Source of the DNA: Ruegeria atlantica
Lineage (GTDB): Bacteria > Pseudomonadota > Alphaproteobacteria > Rhodobacterales > Rhodobacteraceae
Direction: 5' to 3'
DNA length: 64,000 nt
Assembly (NCBI RefSeq): GCF_013032005.1
Contig: NZ_WQBE01000002.1
Location: 62,001-126,000, forward strand
Shown here piece after piece: positions 51,168 through 60,356 of the stretch. Position 1 is the first letter of the stretch. Every line of letters starts with the position of its first letter. Under the pieces are notes generated by a model. The model saw only the letters and a list, made by a program, of their open reading frames with translations. It searched no databases and had not been told where the DNA came from. Made by a program: the position numbers and the translations under genes.

Positions 51168-52655
51168 TTATTCGGACCAACTGATCTGGGTCAGGTCGAT
51201 GGCGGCCGTTGGCGCGTTCTCCCACAGGCCCTGAACACCGGCCTTGGCGACCCCCAGCTTGGCCAATTGGAACAAGTAGCCGTTGACATAGTCCGTGGCG
51301 ATCAGGCGCTGCATATCGCCCAACAGCTTTTTACGTTCCTCCGGATCGGTGGTCGCGTTCAATGTCTCCATCAACGTCTGGGCATCCAGACTGTCATACT
51401 GGAAATAATAGTCGGGGCGGGCATAGATGCCGATATCCATTGGCTCAGTATGGCTGATGATGGTCAGTCCGTAATCCTTACCCTTGAACACAGATTCCAG
51501 CCACTGCGCCCATTCCACATTGATAATCTCGGCCTTGATTCCAACCTCGGCCAGTTGCGCGGCGATGATCTCGCCTCCGCGTCGGGCATAAGAGGGCGGC
51601 GGCAGGTGCAGTGTGGTCTCGAACCCCTCTTCATACCCCGCATCGGCCAGCAGTTTGGCGGCCTGTTTCGGGTCATGGGCCGAGGTGCCGGTCAGATCGA
51701 CATAGGCCGGATTGTGCGGCGCGAAATGGGTGCCAATGGGCGTGCCATAGCCGAACATCGCACCGTCAATGACCGCCTGCCGGTCGATGGCATGGGCCAG
51801 CGCCTGCCGCACGCGGATATCATCAAACGGGGGTTTCTTGTTGTTGGTCGACAGGATGGTTTCCCCCTCGGTCGACCCCACCAGCACCTGAAAACGCGGG
51901 TCAGCCTCGAATTGAGGCAGGTTTTCGGGTGCGGGGAAGTTGTCGAAGACGTCCACATCTTCGGCCATCACCGCGGCAAAGGCGGCAGTGGGGTCCGAGA
52001 TGAATTTGAACGTAGCAGTCTCTAACGCAGGTTGTTCGCCCCAATAGTTGGGGTTCCGGTTTAGCGTGATGCTATCGCCCTGCACCCAGTCACCAAAGGT
52101 AAAGGCACCGGTCCCCACCGGGTTGGTCTTGATGTTGTCGATGCTTTCGGGCGCGACGATCACCGCATCCCCCCAAGCCATGTTGAACAGAAAATTGCCG
52201 TTCGGCTCGAACAGGGTGACCTTTACGGTCAGCGGATCCACAACCTCAACGCTTTCGATGCCTGCAAACAGCGCCTTTTGCGCATTTGCGCTGTCTTCTG
52301 CCGTGGCGCGGTCGAGGCTGAATTTGACGTCCTCGGCATCCATGACGGTGCCGTCATGAAAGGTCACCCCGTCGCGCAGCTTGAATGTATAGACAGTACC
52401 GTCCTCGGAAATTTCCCAGCTTTCGGCCAGGCCGGGCACGACCGAGCCGTCACCCATAAAGCGGGTCAGACCCTCGAAGATATTTGTGTAAACCACCGAA
52501 TCAATGGCCTGCGCGGCGGCGCTGGTCGGGTCCAGGTGTGGCGGCTCCAACTGCATCGCAATCGTAATGTCCGATTTGGCCAAAGCCTGCGAGGCAAACA
52601 GGCTGGCACCCACCGCCAGAGCCGACGCAATGCTCCGAAACATCTGCTTTGTCAT
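51168..52655 (-). CDS. Peptide/opine-type ABC substrate-binding protein (family 5)
   Basis: 495 residues. Signal peptide (MTKQMFRSIASALAVGASLF, cut near QALAKS). Family 5 motifs: PPHLDPTSAAAQAIDSVVYTNIFEGL, LAESWEISEDGTVYTFKLRDGVTFHDG, VGTGAFTFGDWVQG and VRQALAHAIDRQAV. Binds peptides or other small organic compounds in the periplasm. First gene of the six-gene operon, divergent from panB. Confidence 0.93.
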   Translation of the reverse strand: MTKQMFRSIASALAVGASLFASQALAKSDITIAMQLEPPHLDPTSAAAQAIDSVVYTNIFEGLTRFMGDGSVVPGLAESWEISEDGTVYTFKLRDGVTFHDGTVMDAEDVKFSLDRATAEDSANAQKALFAGIESVEVVDPLTVKVTLFEPNGNFLFNMAWGDAVIVAPESIDNIKTNPVGTGAFTFGDWVQGDSITLNRNPNYWGEQPALETATFKFISDPTAAFAAVMAEDVDVFDNFPAPENLPQFEADPRFQVLVGSTEGETILSTNNKKPPFDDIRVRQALAHAIDRQAVIDGAMFGYGTPIGTHFAPHNPAYVDLTGTSAHDPKQAAKLLADAGYEEGFETTLHLPPPSYARRGGEIIAAQLAEVGIKAEIINVEWAQWLESVFKGKDYGLTIISHTEPMDIGIYARPDYYFQYDSLDAQTLMETLNATTDPEERKKLLGDMQRLIATDYVNGYLFQLAKLGVAKAGVQGLWENAPTAAIDLTQISWSE

Positions 52656-52826
52656 GAAAAACTCTCCCTGATTGAATCCTTGGAACCGGCTGTTTTACAG
52701 GCTTTTCTGCACTCAATGTCCCTTTAAACCTCGGGTCAATCAAGGAAATGTTCGCGCAACCGGGGTTTCTATAACCTTGTGCAATCTGCTATGCCGCACT
52801 GCAACATGAACCCCGCAGGAGCGATC

Positions 52827-53666
52827 ATGAGCGCCACCGCCCGCAAAACAGCCCCGAATGCCGAGGATATCCGCGCCCGCAAAGGCAGCACACCATTGGT
52901 CAGTTTGACCGCCTATACCACACCGATGGCACGGCTGATGGATGCCCATTGCGACTTTGTTCTGGTCGGCGACAGCGTCGGCATGGTGCTGCATGGGCTG
53001 ACCTCGACCCTGGGTGTGACGATGGAGATGATGGTGATGCACGGTCAGGCCGTTGCTCGCGGTCTGGACAGGGCGATGATGGTTATCGATATGCCCTTTG
53101 CCAGTTACGAACACGACCCGGCCCATGCCTTCAAGAATGCCGCTCGCCTGATGGCCGAAACCGGCGCAGGCGCGGTCAAGCTGGAAGGCGGCGTGGAAAT
53201 GGCCGAGACCATCCGCTTTCTGGTCAAGCGCGGTATCCCGGTGATGGCGCATATCGGCCTGACTCCACAATCGATCAACACGCTGGGCGGCTACAAGGTG
53301 CAGGGTCGCGACGAACAGGCGAAGGCGGTGTTGGCCGATGCCCATGCCGTGGCCGAGGCTGGTGCATTTTCCGTTGTGCTTGAGAAGGTACCGCAAGGCC
53401 TGGCTGATCAGATCACCGCCGAGGTCGCGATTCCGACCATCGGCATTGGCGCCTCAGCCGGTTGTGATGGGCAGATTCTGGTCGTGGACGACATGGTGGG
53501 CTTTTTCACCGCGTTCAAACCGAAATTTGTCAAACGCTATGCCGAACTGGGTCCGCAAGCCGAGGCCGCCATCGCGGAATATGCCTCCGATGTGCGCGCC
53601 CGCAGCTTTCCAGCGGATGAACATGTCTTTGCCGATCAGGCTCCGACCAAAGGACCTAAGACATGA
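52827..53666 (+). CDS. panB: 3-methyl-2-oxobutanoate hydroxymethyltransferase
   Basis: 279 residues. Metal/substrate motifs [21 protein letters not shown] and KLEGGVEM; later [20 protein letters not shown] and [21 protein letters not shown]. First step of pantoate synthesis from 2-oxoisovalerate. ATG at 52827 with CAGGAG upstream. ATGA overlap with panC. Confidence 0.95.
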   Translation: MSATARKTAPNAEDIRARKGSTPLVSLTAYTTPMARLMDAHCDFVLVGDSVGMVLHGLTSTLGVTMEMMVMHGQAVARGLDRAMMVIDMPFASYEHDPAHAFKNAARLMAETGAGAVKLEGGVEMAETIRFLVKRGIPVMAHIGLTPQSINTLGGYKVQGRDEQAKAVLADAHAVAEAGAFSVVLEKVPQGLADQITAEVAIPTIGIGASAGCDGQILVVDDMVGFFTAFKPKFVKRYAELGPQAEAAIAEYASDVRARSFPADEHVFADQAPTKGPKT

Positions 53667-54505
53667 CCGCACCCATTCTGCGCCGCCTAAGTGATTTGCG
53701 CGCGCTGACGACCAAATGGCACGGCAACGGCGAAACGATCGGTGTCGTCCCCACCATGGGCGCGCTACATCAGGGGCACTTGTCTCTGGCCGAAGCCGCC
53801 AAGGCCGGAACCGACCGGGTGATCGTTACGGTTTTTGTGAACCCCAAACAGTTTAACAACCCCGACGATCTGGCCAATTACCCGCGGACCGAGAACGAAG
53901 ATGCGCAGAAACTGGCCCCTTACGGTGTCGACGCCATCTATGTCCCCGATCCCGAGGAGATCTATCCGCAAGGCTTCGCCACCACCGTTTCAGTCGCCGG
54001 TTTGACCGATGTGATGGAGGGTGAATTCCGCCCTGGCCATTTCGATGGCGTTGCCACTGTTGTCGCTAAGCTGTTCCTGCAAACGCAGGCAGATCGAGCC
54101 TATTTCGGGGAAAAAGACTATCAACAATTGATGATCGTCCGCCGCATGGCCCGCGATCTGGACATCCCCATCGAGGTGATCGGCTGCCCCACGGTGCGCG
54201 AACCCTCGGGGTTGGCAATGTCCTCGCGCAACCTCCTCCTCTCGCCCGAGGGGTTGAACATTGCGGCCAACAAGCACCGGATCATGCAGGGTGTGGTCCA
54301 GTCGCTGAAAGCAGGGGCCGCGTTTGAAACTGTGGCCGCGCGGGCCGAGTCTGATCTGCTGGCGGCAGGCTTCACTCAAGTTGAATATATTCAACTGCGC
54401 TGCGCCGACACACTGGACCCGCTGACCCATGCCACACGGCCCGCTCGGCTGTTTGCGGCGGCCTGGGCGGATGGCGTGCGGCTGATCGACAATATTCCTG
54501 TCTGA
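53663..54505 (+). CDS. panC: Pantoate-beta-alanine ligase
   Basis: 280 residues. Nucleotidyltransferase motif [26 protein letters not shown] and MSSRN(L). Makes pantothenate from pantoate and beta-alanine using ATP. Coupled to panB by ATGA, so the two enzymes are produced together. Confidence 0.95.
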   Translation: MTAPILRRLSDLRALTTKWHGNGETIGVVPTMGALHQGHLSLAEAAKAGTDRVIVTVFVNPKQFNNPDDLANYPRTENEDAQKLAPYGVDAIYVPDPEEIYPQGFATTVSVAGLTDVMEGEFRPGHFDGVATVVAKLFLQTQADRAYFGEKDYQQLMIVRRMARDLDIPIEVIGCPTVREPSGLAMSSRNLLLSPEGLNIAANKHRIMQGVVQSLKAGAAFETVAARAESDLLAAGFTQVEYIQLRCADTLDPLTHATRPARLFAAAWADGVRLIDNIPV

Positions 54506-54572
54506 ACGCTCTGGCACGATCGTCATTGTTTGCGCTAAAGTCCGGCAAAACCAGACCGGAGGGGGCGCAGGC

Positions 54573-56051
54573 GTGACCTATATTCTTGCCATTGATCAGG
54601 GCACCACATCATCACGGGCCATATTGTTTGACGCGGAAATGCAGCGCGCAGGCACCGCGCAGCACGAATTCACGCAGCATTTCCCGCAGGAAGGTTGGGT
54701 CGAACACGACGCCGAAGAAATCTGGGAGAGCGTTCTACGCGTCTGCCGCGAGGTGATGGAAACCACCGACGTCACCGCCGACCAGATCGCAGGCATCGGC
54801 ATCACTAACCAGCGCGAAACCACTGTGGTCTGGGACCGCGCCACCGGTCAACCACTCCACAACGCCATCGTCTGGCAGGACCGCCGCACCGCCGAAATTT
54901 GCGCGCGCTACAAACGGGCGGGGTGCGAAGATGACGTGACCGCCCAGACCGGGCTGTTGCTGGACCCCTATTTCTCGGGCACCAAGGTCAAATGGCTGCT
55001 GGACACCGTGCCCGGCGCACGCGACCGCGCCGAGGCCGGAGAGTTGATGTTCGGCACCATCGACTGTTTCCTGATTTGGCGTCTGACCGAGGGGCGCAGC
55101 CATGCCACCGACGCCACGAATGCAGCGCGCACCCTGTTGTTCGACATCAACAAAGGCGCGTGGAGTGCCGAGATTTGCGATCTGCTTGACGTGCCGATGA
55201 ACATGCTGCCAGAGGTACACGATTGCGCCTCGGATTTCGGAAATACGACCCTATTTGGGGGAAATATCCCGATTCTAGGCGTGGCGGGGGATCAGCAGGC
55301 TGCCACTATCGGGCAGGCCTGTTTCCAGCCCGGAATGATGAAATCGACCTATGGCACGGGGTGTTTTGCCCTCTTGAACACCGGAGACAAACCGGTTGAG
55401 TCGAAGAACCGTTTGCTGACCACGATCGCCTATCAGTTGGACGGTAAGCGGACCTATGCGCTGGAGGGATCGATCTTTGTCGCTGGGGCCGCTGTGCAAT
55501 GGCTGCGCGATGCGCTGCAGATCATCGAATCAGCCCCCGAAAGCGGCGAGTTGGCGCAACAAGCCGATCCGAACCAGCATGTCGTGTTGGTCCCCGCCTT
55601 TACTGGCCTCGGCGCGCCCTATTGGAAACCTGATTGCCGTGGTGCGATATTTGGCCTGACCCGTAATTCCGGCCGCGCGGAATTCGCCAAGGCCACGCTG
55701 GAAAGCATCGCCTATCAAACGCGCGACCTGTGGCACGCCATGCAGGGCGACTGGGGCGCGGACACCGATGTCACCCTGCGCGTGGATGGCGGTGCCAGCG
55801 CCTCGGACTGGGCGATGCAGGGGCTGTCGGACTATCTGGGGGCCGAGGTCGACCGCCCGGTGATGCAGGAAACCACCGCATTAGGGGCGGCCTGGCTGGC
55901 CGGCATGCGCGCCGGTGTTTATCCGGACCAACAGGGTTTTTCCGAAACCTGGGCACTGGATCGTCGGTTTGAACCGGAACTGTCTGCCGAAGAACGCGAC
56001 GCCGCCTATGATCGCTGGAAACGCGCGGTTGAGGCCGCGATGACCTTCTAG
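54573..56051 (+). CDS. glpK: Glycerol kinase
   Basis: 492 residues. [13 protein letters not shown] at the start, [40 protein letters not shown] and the C-terminal [10 protein letters not shown]. Phosphorylates glycerol to sn-glycerol 3-phosphate. Starts with GTG at 54573, behind GGAGGGGGC. No glpF/glpD nearby. Its stop overlaps the convergent smpB by 4 bp. Confidence 0.95.
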   Translation: MTYILAIDQGTTSSRAILFDAEMQRAGTAQHEFTQHFPQEGWVEHDAEEIWESVLRVCREVMETTDVTADQIAGIGITNQRETTVVWDRATGQPLHNAIVWQDRRTAEICARYKRAGCEDDVTAQTGLLLDPYFSGTKVKWLLDTVPGARDRAEAGELMFGTIDCFLIWRLTEGRSHATDATNAARTLLFDINKGAWSAEICDLLDVPMNMLPEVHDCASDFGNTTLFGGNIPILGVAGDQQAATIGQACFQPGMMKSTYGTGCFALLNTGDKPVESKNRLLTTIAYQLDGKRTYALEGSIFVAGAAVQWLRDALQIIESAPESGELAQQADPNQHVVLVPAFTGLGAPYWKPDCRGAIFGLTRNSGRAEFAKATLESIAYQTRDLWHAMQGDWGADTDVTLRVDGGASASDWAMQGLSDYLGAEVDRPVMQETTALGAAWLAGMRAGVYPDQQGFSETWALDRRFEPELSAEERDAAYDRWKRAVEAAMTF

Positions 56052-56524
56052 CTGTGATCCTTCATCAGCCGTTGTTTCTGCCGTGACCAGTCCCGCTTGG
56101 CCTGAGTCTCACGCTTGTCGTGCAGCTTTTTACCTTTGGCGATGCCGATCTTCAGCTTCGCCCGGCCCTTGTGGTTGAAATACAAAACCAGCGGCACCAG
56201 CGTCATGCCCTTGCGCTGGGTCGCATTCCACAGATTCGACAGCTCTTTACGCGACACCAGCAGCTTGCGGCGGCGGCGTTCTTCGTGCTTGAAAACCTTC
56301 GCCTGCTCATAAGGCGCGATATAGCTGTTGATCAGCCACAGCTCGCCATCCTCGACAGAAGCATAGCTTTCGGCGATGTTTGACCCACCAACGCGCAGGG
56401 ATTTGACCTCGGACCCTTCCAGCACGATGCCGCACTCGATATCGTCCTCGATCGCGTAATCGAAGCGCGCGCGCCGGTTTTCGGCGATGACTTTGTAATT
56501 CGGGTCTGTCTTTTGCTTGGCCAT
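56048..56524 (-). CDS. smpB: SsrA-binding protein SmpB
   Basis: 158 residues. [60 protein letters not shown] and the C-terminal [17 protein letters not shown]. Delivers tmRNA to stalled ribosomes. A second rescue factor gene, arfB, is 3.5 kb downstream in the window. No tmRNA gene was found nearby. Confidence 0.95.
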   Translation of the reverse strand: MAKQKTDPNYKVIAENRRARFDYAIEDDIECGIVLEGSEVKSLRVGGSNIAESYASVEDGELWLINSYIAPYEQAKVFKHEERRRRKLLVSRKELSNLWNATQRKGMTLVPLVLYFNHKGRAKLKIGIAKGKKLHDKRETQAKRDWSRQKQRLMKDHS

Positions 56525-56571
56525 GACGCGTTGATTTAGGCGGCTTGAGCGGCCCTTGCAAGCCGTTGCGG

Positions 56572-57114
56572 TCAGGACGTGGCCGAGATGATCAGATCAG
56601 GACCGAAAATCGTGTCGGCATGACTGTGCAGATAGATCTTCAGCCACGGCGTGAACCGCTGCGGATGTCGTTGCACTTCAGCCAGCAGATCATGGTAGTC
56701 GATCCACCGGATATCCATGACTTCGTCCGGATTAGGCTCGATTTTAAGTGGCCCACGAACATGAGCCAGAAAGATATCGACCACTTCGTGTTCGATCATG
56801 TTGTTGCCAACATCGGCGTGATATTCCAGCCGGTGCCGGTATTCCGGGTACAAGCCGGTGATCCCCAACTCTTCGCGCAAACGACGCACGGCACATTCCG
56901 AGGGCGTCTCGCCCCAATCGGGATGGGTGCAGCAGGTATTCGCCCACAGGCCCGGCGTATGGTATTTGCCCAAAGCCCGGCGTTGCATCAAGATCTCGGT
57001 GCCGCGCACGACAAAGACCGACACTGCTTTGTGCCGCAGGCCCTTTTCATGCGCCTCAAGCTTGTCCACGGGGGTCAATTCACCATCAACCCAGGCCGGG
57101 ATCATGATTCCCAT
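56572..57114 (-). CDS. idi: Isopentenyl-diphosphate delta-isomerase type 1
   Basis: 180 residues, Nudix-like. Active-site Cys in [16 protein letters not shown], Glu residues in [20 protein letters not shown], and Nudix helix [14 protein letters not shown]. Interconverts IPP and DMAPP for carotenoid and quinone synthesis. AGGAG 8 bp before ATG 57114. Confidence 0.92.
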   Translation of the reverse strand: MGIMIPAWVDGELTPVDKLEAHEKGLRHKAVSVFVVRGTEILMQRRALGKYHTPGLWANTCCTHPDWGETPSECAVRRLREELGITGLYPEYRHRLEYHADVGNNMIEHEVVDIFLAHVRGPLKIEPNPDEVMDIRWIDYHDLLAEVQRHPQRFTPWLKIYLHSHADTIFGPDLIISATS

Positions 57115-57264
57115 CTGTCGTCTCCTGCTGCCGATCCGCCAGGGCGGCGGGATGTATGGAATTGGCTGCCGCCGGACCGGCTTGGCTCTGCGAAGTCATG
57201 CAAGGGCATGATGAACCGCGTAACCCCAAGGTGACCTTGATCCAAGCTGTTATCAATCGCACGA

Positions 57265-57290
57265 AAGGCCGCAGGGGGCTGCGGCCTTTT
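57265..57290 (-). terminator. Terminator after the cytochrome c gene
   Basis: A 10-bp perfect stem (57265-57274 with 57279-57288) and GGGG/CCCC loop lies 30 bp beyond the cytochrome c stop. The minus strand continues only with TTTCG, while the plus strand has TTTT; it is probably the cytochrome transcript's end. Confidence 0.6.
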
Positions 57291-57320
57291 GCAATCTTTC
57301 GAATGGTCTGGTTTCAGACG

Positions 57321-57734
57321 TTATTCGCCCGAGACACTGACGATATAGGCATAGACGTCTTCGCCGCCCTTCTTCAACTTGAAGGTCATTTTCGACTTGG
57401 CCGATGTCTCACCCAGGTAATCTTTCAAAAACGCCTTGGGATCCTGCGCGTATTCGACAAATGTGGCTTCATCCCAGACCAGACCGTTTTCACCAGCCTC
57501 AACGATGCTGTCTCCGTATTTGAACCCTTCGACGGTTCCCGCGGTGCGGCCCGCGATACCGTATAGGTTCGGACCGGTCTTACCGCCCTTGACGATGACT
57601 TCACCGGCCGGGTCAGCGATTTGATGGCAGGATTTGCATTTATTGAAGGCCTTCTTGCCCGCCTCGGCGTCACCTTCCGCATAGGCAGGAAGGGCCAGCA
57701 GGCCGACAATTGCGGTAGCGAGGATACGATTCAT
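57321..57734 (-). CDS. cycA: Periplasmic cytochrome c (c550/c2 type)
   Basis: 137 residues. Signal peptide (MNRILATAIVGLLALPAYA), single haem motif FNKCKSCHQI, GGKTGPNLYGIAGR, and axial Met in KSKMTFKLKKG. It is very similar in layout to Paracoccus/Rhodobacter cytochrome c550/c2, the soluble electron carrier between bc1 and oxidases. Start at ATG 57734. Gene symbol by family resemblance. Confidence 0.88.
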   Translation of the reverse strand: MNRILATAIVGLLALPAYAEGDAEAGKKAFNKCKSCHQIADPAGEVIVKGGKTGPNLYGIAGRTAGTVEGFKYGDSIVEAGENGLVWDEATFVEYAQDPKAFLKDYLGETSAKSKMTFKLKKGGEDVYAYIVSVSGE

Positions 57735-57846
57735 GAGTTTTGCTCCGATACGAATTGGCTGCACCGAATGGACCGTCGGCGCAAAAAAGAGTCAACGCGC
57801 AGATTGCCGCGCGAGGGTAATGTGCCCTGCGGCATAAAGACAGTCC

Positions 57847-58863
57847 TTAACTTTTGTCATGTGGTGCGGTCCAACAGGGCAATAGATCGCCCGCTGCCGG
57901 GGTCGCCAAGTAAATAGCCCGCGCAATAGCTCGTGCCAGACAGACCGAGGCCGCATGTCCGATCAGCCCCAAGCCGGCTTCGGCGTCGATGGTCTGCGCG
58001 CCAGTGCTGACTGCAAAGACCAGATCTCCGTCCCCTGGTGTGTGTGCCGGCAGAATGGCGCGGGCAATGCCATCATGTGCTGCCACTGCCAGTCGCTGGC
58101 ACTGCGATTTCGACAAGGCAGCATCCGTGGCCACAATAGCGATTGTCGTGTTGCCCTTATCCGGCTCGGCAAGTCGCATCGCCTGCGCCTTGAGGCTGGG
58201 GGCTGGAAAGCCAAGACCGGCACTTGAATCAGATCCTAAACCGCCAAATTCGTCTCCAAACTCGAACGGTGCTGCCCAGAAATGGCGGTCGCCGGGTGTT
58301 GTCACACTGCCCAACGGGTTGGCCGCAACCAGGGCACCGACGGTCACCCCATTGTCCAGAACCAATGAGGCGGACCCGAGCCCCCCCTTGTGCCGCGCCG
58401 CCAAAGCGCCGGTTCCGGCCCCCGCTGTGCCTAACGCAAAATCCACATCTGCGTCGTCAAAGGCCTCCTGTCCCAGCGCGCGATAGGGGTTTTCAACCCA
58501 ATCCTTGTCTCCGCCGTTCAACAAATCAAACAGGATCGCGCCCGGCACAATGGGCACCACAGTATCGCCCACCGGATACCCCCTGCCCCGCGACCGCAAT
58601 GCATCCGAGACGCCAGAACAGGCATCCAACCCAAAGGCCGACCCACCGGACAAAGCAATTGCATCCACTTGCGAGACCGATTTATCCGGCGCCAGCAGAT
58701 CGGTTTCCCGCGAACCCGGCGCACCACCCATCACATGGACCGACGCGGTAAAGGCCTGATCTGCCGTCAGGACAGTTGTTCCCGATTTCAACGCAGCGTC
58801 CTGCGCATTTCCGACCCTCAGGCCAGAGACATCGGTGATCAGGTTACGGGGTCCGGGGATCAT
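57847..58863 (-). CDS. P1 family peptidase (DmpA/L-aminopeptidase-like)
   Basis: 338 residues. VSGLRVGNAQDAALKSGTTV, VHVMGGAPGSRETDLL, ALSGGSAFGLDA(C), GTAGAGTGA and the likely autoprocessing site at GNTTIAIVATDA. These self-cleaving Ntn-hydrolase-like enzymes cleave N-terminal residues from peptides or amides. Substrate unknown. It follows the SDR gene on the same strand with a 9-bp gap. Confidence 0.88.
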   Translation of the reverse strand: MIPGPRNLITDVSGLRVGNAQDAALKSGTTVLTADQAFTASVHVMGGAPGSRETDLLAPDKSVSQVDAIALSGGSAFGLDACSGVSDALRSRGRGYPVGDTVVPIVPGAILFDLLNGGDKDWVENPYRALGQEAFDDADVDFALGTAGAGTGALAARHKGGLGSASLVLDNGVTVGALVAANPLGSVTTPGDRHFWAAPFEFGDEFGGLGSDSSAGLGFPAPSLKAQAMRLAEPDKGNTTIAIVATDAALSKSQCQRLAVAAHDGIARAILPAHTPGDGDLVFAVSTGAQTIDAEAGLGLIGHAASVCLARAIARAIYLATPAAGDLLPCWTAPHDKS

Positions 58864-58872
58864 GGATGGACC

Positions 58873-59619
58873 TCAGATACAACGGCCACCGTCGACCTCC
58901 AAAGCAGCGCCGGTGATCATGCTCGCCTCGTCCGAACACAGGAAACAGGCGGCGTTGGCCATGTCGTCGGGGGTCGAGAAACGCCCCAGCGGGATGGTCG
59001 ACAGGAACTTGGCGCGCATTTCAGGCGTATCTTCTCCCATGAAGGATTTCAGCAGTGGTGTTTCCCCGGCCACCGGGCAGAGCGCGTTTACACGCACACC
59101 CGAAGGCGCAAGTTCCACCGCCATTGTCTTGGTGGCCGTGATCATCCAGCCCTTGGACGCGTTGTACCAATTCAGGTTCGGACGTGGCGACAGCCCCGCG
59201 GTCGAGGCCACGTTCAGGATCGCACCCGCCCCGCGCGCTTTCATCGCTGGCACCAGCGTCCGTGCGGTCAGATAGACCGATTTCATGTTCACATTGAAGA
59301 CGCGGTCAAATTCCTCTTCGGTGACATTCTCTAGCGGCGTCGGCAGATGCGTGACACCGGCATTGTTCACCAAAATATCCAATTGCTCGAACCGATCCAT
59401 CGCAATATCCGCCATGGCCTGCACCGAGACTGCATTCGCCACGTCGACCATCTGAGCAATCGCATTCGGCCCAAGCTGATTTGCCTGAACCTCGGCCGCG
59501 TCACCATTGATATCGGCAATCATGACCCGCGCGCCTTCGGACAGGAATTTCTGCACGATCCCGGCACCAAAGCCAGACGCGCCACCGGTTACAATCGCGG
59601 TTTTCCCCTCTAACCTCAT
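58873..59619 (-). CDS. Short-chain dehydrogenase/reductase
   Basis: 248 residues. Cofactor motif TGGASGFGAGI, NNAG, catalytic Ser in VASTAG, YNASK (Tyr, Lys) and C-terminal GAALEVDGGRCI. Complete catalytic set, unlike the SDR at 3262. Acts on an unknown alcohol or ketone. Probably cotranscribed with the P1 peptidase gene. Confidence 0.9.
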   Translation of the reverse strand: MRLEGKTAIVTGGASGFGAGIVQKFLSEGARVMIADINGDAAEVQANQLGPNAIAQMVDVANAVSVQAMADIAMDRFEQLDILVNNAGVTHLPTPLENVTEEEFDRVFNVNMKSVYLTARTLVPAMKARGAGAILNVASTAGLSPRPNLNWYNASKGWMITATKTMAVELAPSGVRVNALCPVAGETPLLKSFMGEDTPEMRAKFLSTIPLGRFSTPDDMANAACFLCSDEASMITGAALEVDGGRCI

Positions 59620-59673
59620 GATCTTGCTCTCCCTTGCCCTATCAAACTAGCAAGGCACCGTGAAACTGCCAGT

Positions 59674-60093
59674 TCAATCTTCTGCGACCTTGCCGCGCAG
59701 CGCCTTCACATCCGAGCGCGCTTTTTTGGCCGCCAGCCGCCGTTTGACCGAGCCATAGGTGGGTTTCGTCGCAATCCGCCGCTTGGGTTTCACCAGCGCG
59801 CGGACAATCAGTTCAGCCAGACGGGCGCGGGCAATCTCGCGGTTGCGGGCTTGGCTGCGGGTTTCTTCGCATTGAATGATGATCGCGCCATCTTTGGTCC
59901 AGCGCCGCCCGGCCAACCGTTTCAGCCTGTTTTTGACCGGATCGGGCAAGGAGGGCGAGCGCGCAGCCTCGAACCGCAGCTCAACTGCGGTCGAGACCTT
60001 GTTCACGTTCTGACCACCGGGACCGGACGAGCGGACAAAGCTCTCGGTCATTTCCCAGTCCTGCAGGGTGATATCGTCGGTGATGCGCAACAT
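59674..60093 (-). CDS. arfB: Alternative ribosome-rescue factor ArfB
   Basis: 139 residues. GGQ motif in RSSGPGGQNVNKVSTAVELRF, and a long basic C-terminal tail (KPKRRIATKPTYGSVKRRLA) that enters the empty mRNA channel. ArfB hydrolyses peptidyl-tRNA on stalled ribosomes. Start ATG 60093 with AAGG upstream. A strong terminator ends only 27 nt before this ATG, so expression may depend on antitermination. Confidence 0.93.
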   Translation of the reverse strand: MLRITDDITLQDWEMTESFVRSSGPGGQNVNKVSTAVELRFEAARSPSLPDPVKNRLKRLAGRRWTKDGAIIIQCEETRSQARNREIARARLAELIVRALVKPKRRIATKPTYGSVKRRLAAKKARSDVKALRGKVAED

Positions 60094-60120
60094 GAAGTGG
60101 ACCTTATCCGGCACAAACAG

Positions 60121-60154
60121 AAACAAAAAGGGCCGCCCCGGCGGGACGGCCCTT
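60121..60154 (-). terminator. Strong terminator immediately upstream of arfB
   Basis: On the minus strand, AAGGGCCGTCCC pairs with GGGGCGGCCCTT (one C-A mismatch, 3-base loop; 60154-60128), followed by TTTTTGTTT. It lies 27 nt before the arfB ATG, leaving no room for a separate promoter between them. Confidence 0.8.
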
Positions 60155-60296
60155 CGAAAGTACAGGAGGTTGGGTCGGTTAGATCAATCGACCAGCCGGA
60201 GCGAGCGCTCCGCCAAGGGCTGCCCTAACAGGCGATCCCCCCGGTTGTTCCGACACCTCTCTCCAATCTCTTTCTCGACACTGGATCACCTCCTTT
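60155..60296 (-). ncRNA. Structured leader or small RNA before arfB
   Basis: Minus strand, between yhhQ and the arfB terminator. In order: a 16-nt perfect complement of the 16S rRNA 3' end (60296-60281), a tiny ORF, GCCCTT (60220-60215) complementary to AAGGGC of the terminator 5' arm, a CGGAGCG/CGCTCCG hairpin (near 60214-60198), a GGTCG...CGACC hairpin, and ACCTCCT (60170-60164), complementary to the leader's own ribosome-binding site. The 7-nt ACCTCCT could sequester that site. Whether this is a leader of arfB or a separate sRNA is open. Confidence 0.45.
60225..60281 (-). CDS. Possible 18-residue leader peptide
   Basis: GTG start 7 nt after GGAGG in AAAGGAGGTGATCCAG; encodes MSRKRLERGVGTTGGIAC then TAG. 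It is basic at the N-terminus and ends in Cys. No similarity recognised. The ribosome-binding site is the reason to take it seriously; the product may only matter as a device for placing a ribosome near the antiterminator sequence. Confidence 0.4.
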   Translation of the reverse strand: MSRKRLERGVGTTGGIAC

Positions 60297-60356
60297 TCTA
60301 TCTGTTGCGGTTAACTTTGAGCCTGACACAAGATGCGCCATTCTCAAAGCACTTTT

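Noticed and set aside
50153..52025. Two long plus-strand frames (343 and 353 codons)
   Set aside because: Opposite the ion-channel and binding-protein genes, whose domains are clear.
56048..57320. tmRNA gene near smpB
   Set aside because: The gaps around smpB and idi contain no tRNA-like ends or alanine-rich tag frame.
60281..60296. End of a 16S rRNA gene
   Set aside because: Only 16 nt match the 16S 3' end and neither flank resembles rRNA, so no rRNA gene is called.
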